This document shows, in pieces, positions 63,467-64,000 of a stretch of 64,000 nt of DNA. A program made the position numbers and the translations under genes. The DNA is taken from the NCBI RefSeq assembly GCF_003751085.1, contig NZ_RJJY01000001.1, forward strand, positions 5,952,001 through 6,016,000, written 5' to 3'. The first letter of the stretch is position 1. The number at the start of each line of letters is the position of its first letter. A model generated the notes under the pieces. It had not been told where the DNA came from. It saw nothing but the letters and a program-made list of their open reading frames with translations, and made no database searches. The stretch comes from Micromonospora sp. Llam0. GTDB taxonomy: Bacteria > Actinomycetota > Actinomycetes > Mycobacteriales > Micromonosporaceae.

Positions 63467-64000
63467 AGGCCGGAGCACTGGCCCGCATTCCGGTAGCCGA
63501 GGGCCGCGCCGTCACCGCGGGGATCCGCGCCAGCCTCCAGCAGTCCTCGTTCGTGGTCGATCCGGATGGCGTGGGCATGGCCCATGTTGTCGTCCCAGTT
63601 GGGCAGCATCCGCACCGGCTGGCCACGGCGCTGCAGCTCGCGGATGACCTCGTCGCCGATGCGTCCCTCCAGCGACAGGTCCTGCGCGGTCGTCCCCCAG
63701 GTACGCCCCATCAGCCAGCGGGGCGCCTCGATGGCCTGCTGGACGTCGTACCCGAAGTCGATCATGCGGGTCAGGAGCGCGGCGTGGGTCTGTGGCTGGC
63801 CCTCACCACCCATACTGCCGAAGGCCAGCCAGGGTCTGCCGTCCTGGCAGGCAAGACCGGGGATGAGGGTGTGGAAGGTTCGCTTGCCCGGCTCCATCCG
63901 GTTGGGATGGTTGTCGTCGAGGGAGAAGAACGAGCCGCGGTTCTGCGGGATGATGCCGGTGTCCCCGGCGATGATCGCACTGCCGAAGTCGTGGTAGATG
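63409..64000 (-). CDS. ggt: Gamma-glutamyltransferase, C-terminal part; 3' end altered by IS605
   Basis: The frame enters from the right edge and shows the C-terminal small-subunit sequence of gamma-glutamyltransferases: AGDTGIIPQNRGSFFSLD, NRMEPGKRTFHTLIPGL, FGSMGGEGQPQTHAAL and the near-terminal AGADPRGDGAALGY. The natural end is normally a few residues after that motif. Here the frame continues into the IS left end (from about 63480) and stops at 63409, adding about 25 foreign residues. The catalytic Thr lies upstream beyond the window. Activity may be retained. Confidence 0.85.
   Translation of the reverse strand, partial: IYHDFGSAIIAGDTGIIPQNRGSFFSLDDNHPNRMEPGKRTFHTLIPGLACQDGRPWLAFGSMGGEGQPQTHAALLTRMIDFGYDVQQAIEAPRWLMGRTWGTTAQDLSLEGRIGDEVIRELQRRGQPVRMLPNWDDNMGHAHAIRIDHERGLLEAGADPRGDGAALGYRNAGQCSGLQAGGEGPRWEGRQARAVP
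63458..63473. repeat. Left-end subterminal hairpin of the IS605 element
   Basis: Perfect stem CCGGCC/GGCCGG with TGAA loop, next to the tnpA stop. TnpA recognises such hairpins as single strands. Confidence 0.6.

Larger units (their letters stand above)
61715..63480. mobile_element. IS200/IS605-family insertion sequence, apparently intact
   Basis: About 1.75 kb bounded by subterminal hairpins at 61726-61750 and 63458-63473. It contains divergent tnpB (minus) and tnpA (plus) whose starts are about 16 bases apart. Exact ends cannot be fixed without an empty site. No target duplication is expected for this family. It lies between the MerR gene and the 3' end of a gamma-glutamyltransferase gene. 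Confidence 0.85.

Overview
The window is high-GC actinobacterial DNA with dense divergent operons, frequent GTG/TTG starts and ATGA/GTGA stop-start overlaps. Gene content (type VII secretion-associated genes, SARP regulator, GAF-ANTAR proteins, several P450s, split LanB thiopeptide enzymes) fits a filamentous actinomycete, most likely of the Micromonosporaceae. All assignments come from reading translated sequence and remembered family motifs; no searches were run.

Layout: (1) 1-3.9 kb is the end of a type VII secretion locus. It holds a membrane LysM-like protein, a mycosin whose catalytic triad is replaced, a truncated unknown gene, a secreted carbohydrate-binding protein and a small membrane protein. 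(2) 4.0-13.7 kb is an apparently undescribed RiPP-type cluster. On the minus strand are an MFS exporter, a split TPP-dependent E1 alpha/beta pair and a class III aminotransferase. On the plus strand are a ferritin-like diiron protein, a 27-residue candidate precursor peptide, a strong hairpin, a B12-type RiPP radical SAM protein with CX7CX2C, a DUF5825-like partner and a P450. The divergent promoter region carries a palindrome and three 16-bp direct repeats. (3) 13.8-24.0 kb holds two GAF-ANTAR regulators, a SigB/F-type sigma factor, a glycan island (two GT4 genes, one interrupted by TGA; an (alpha/alpha)6-like protein; a GH130 phosphorylase), a frameshifted DUF5994 gene, a fatty acid desaturase and a membrane protein.

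(4) 24.7-50.6 kb is a complete nosiheptide/nocathiacin-class thiopeptide cluster. The precursor gene (41915-42064, 49 residues) ends in the core SCTTCECSCSCSS. A bidirectional promoter region feeds a minus-strand operon: radical SAM tryptophan lyase, alpha/beta hydrolase, carrier protein, AMP ligase, leader-binding ThiF-like protein, YcaO, SagB-type dehydrogenase, two split LanB proteins and three P450s. The plus-strand arm carries the precursor, a radical SAM methyltransferase and the pyridine-forming cyclase. A NosA-like protein, a fourth P450, two methyltransferases, a sugar epimerase/dehydratase and a glycosyltransferase finish the cluster, and a SARP regulator sits at its left edge. The core has Ser at position 8 where nosiheptide has Cys. 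With the glycosylation genes, this predicts a glycosylated thiopeptide related to nocathiacin, with an oxygen ester to the indolic acid in place of a thioester.

(5) 50.9-64 kb is mixed: VOC/TetR with a divergent MFS transporter, a SulP permease, a HelD/HelR-type helicase of lower GC, an ADP-ribosylglycohydrolase, another MFS protein, a MerR regulator with operator-like repeats upstream, and an intact IS605-type element (divergent tnpA and tnpB) inserted against the 3' end of a gamma-glutamyltransferase gene that runs off the right edge.
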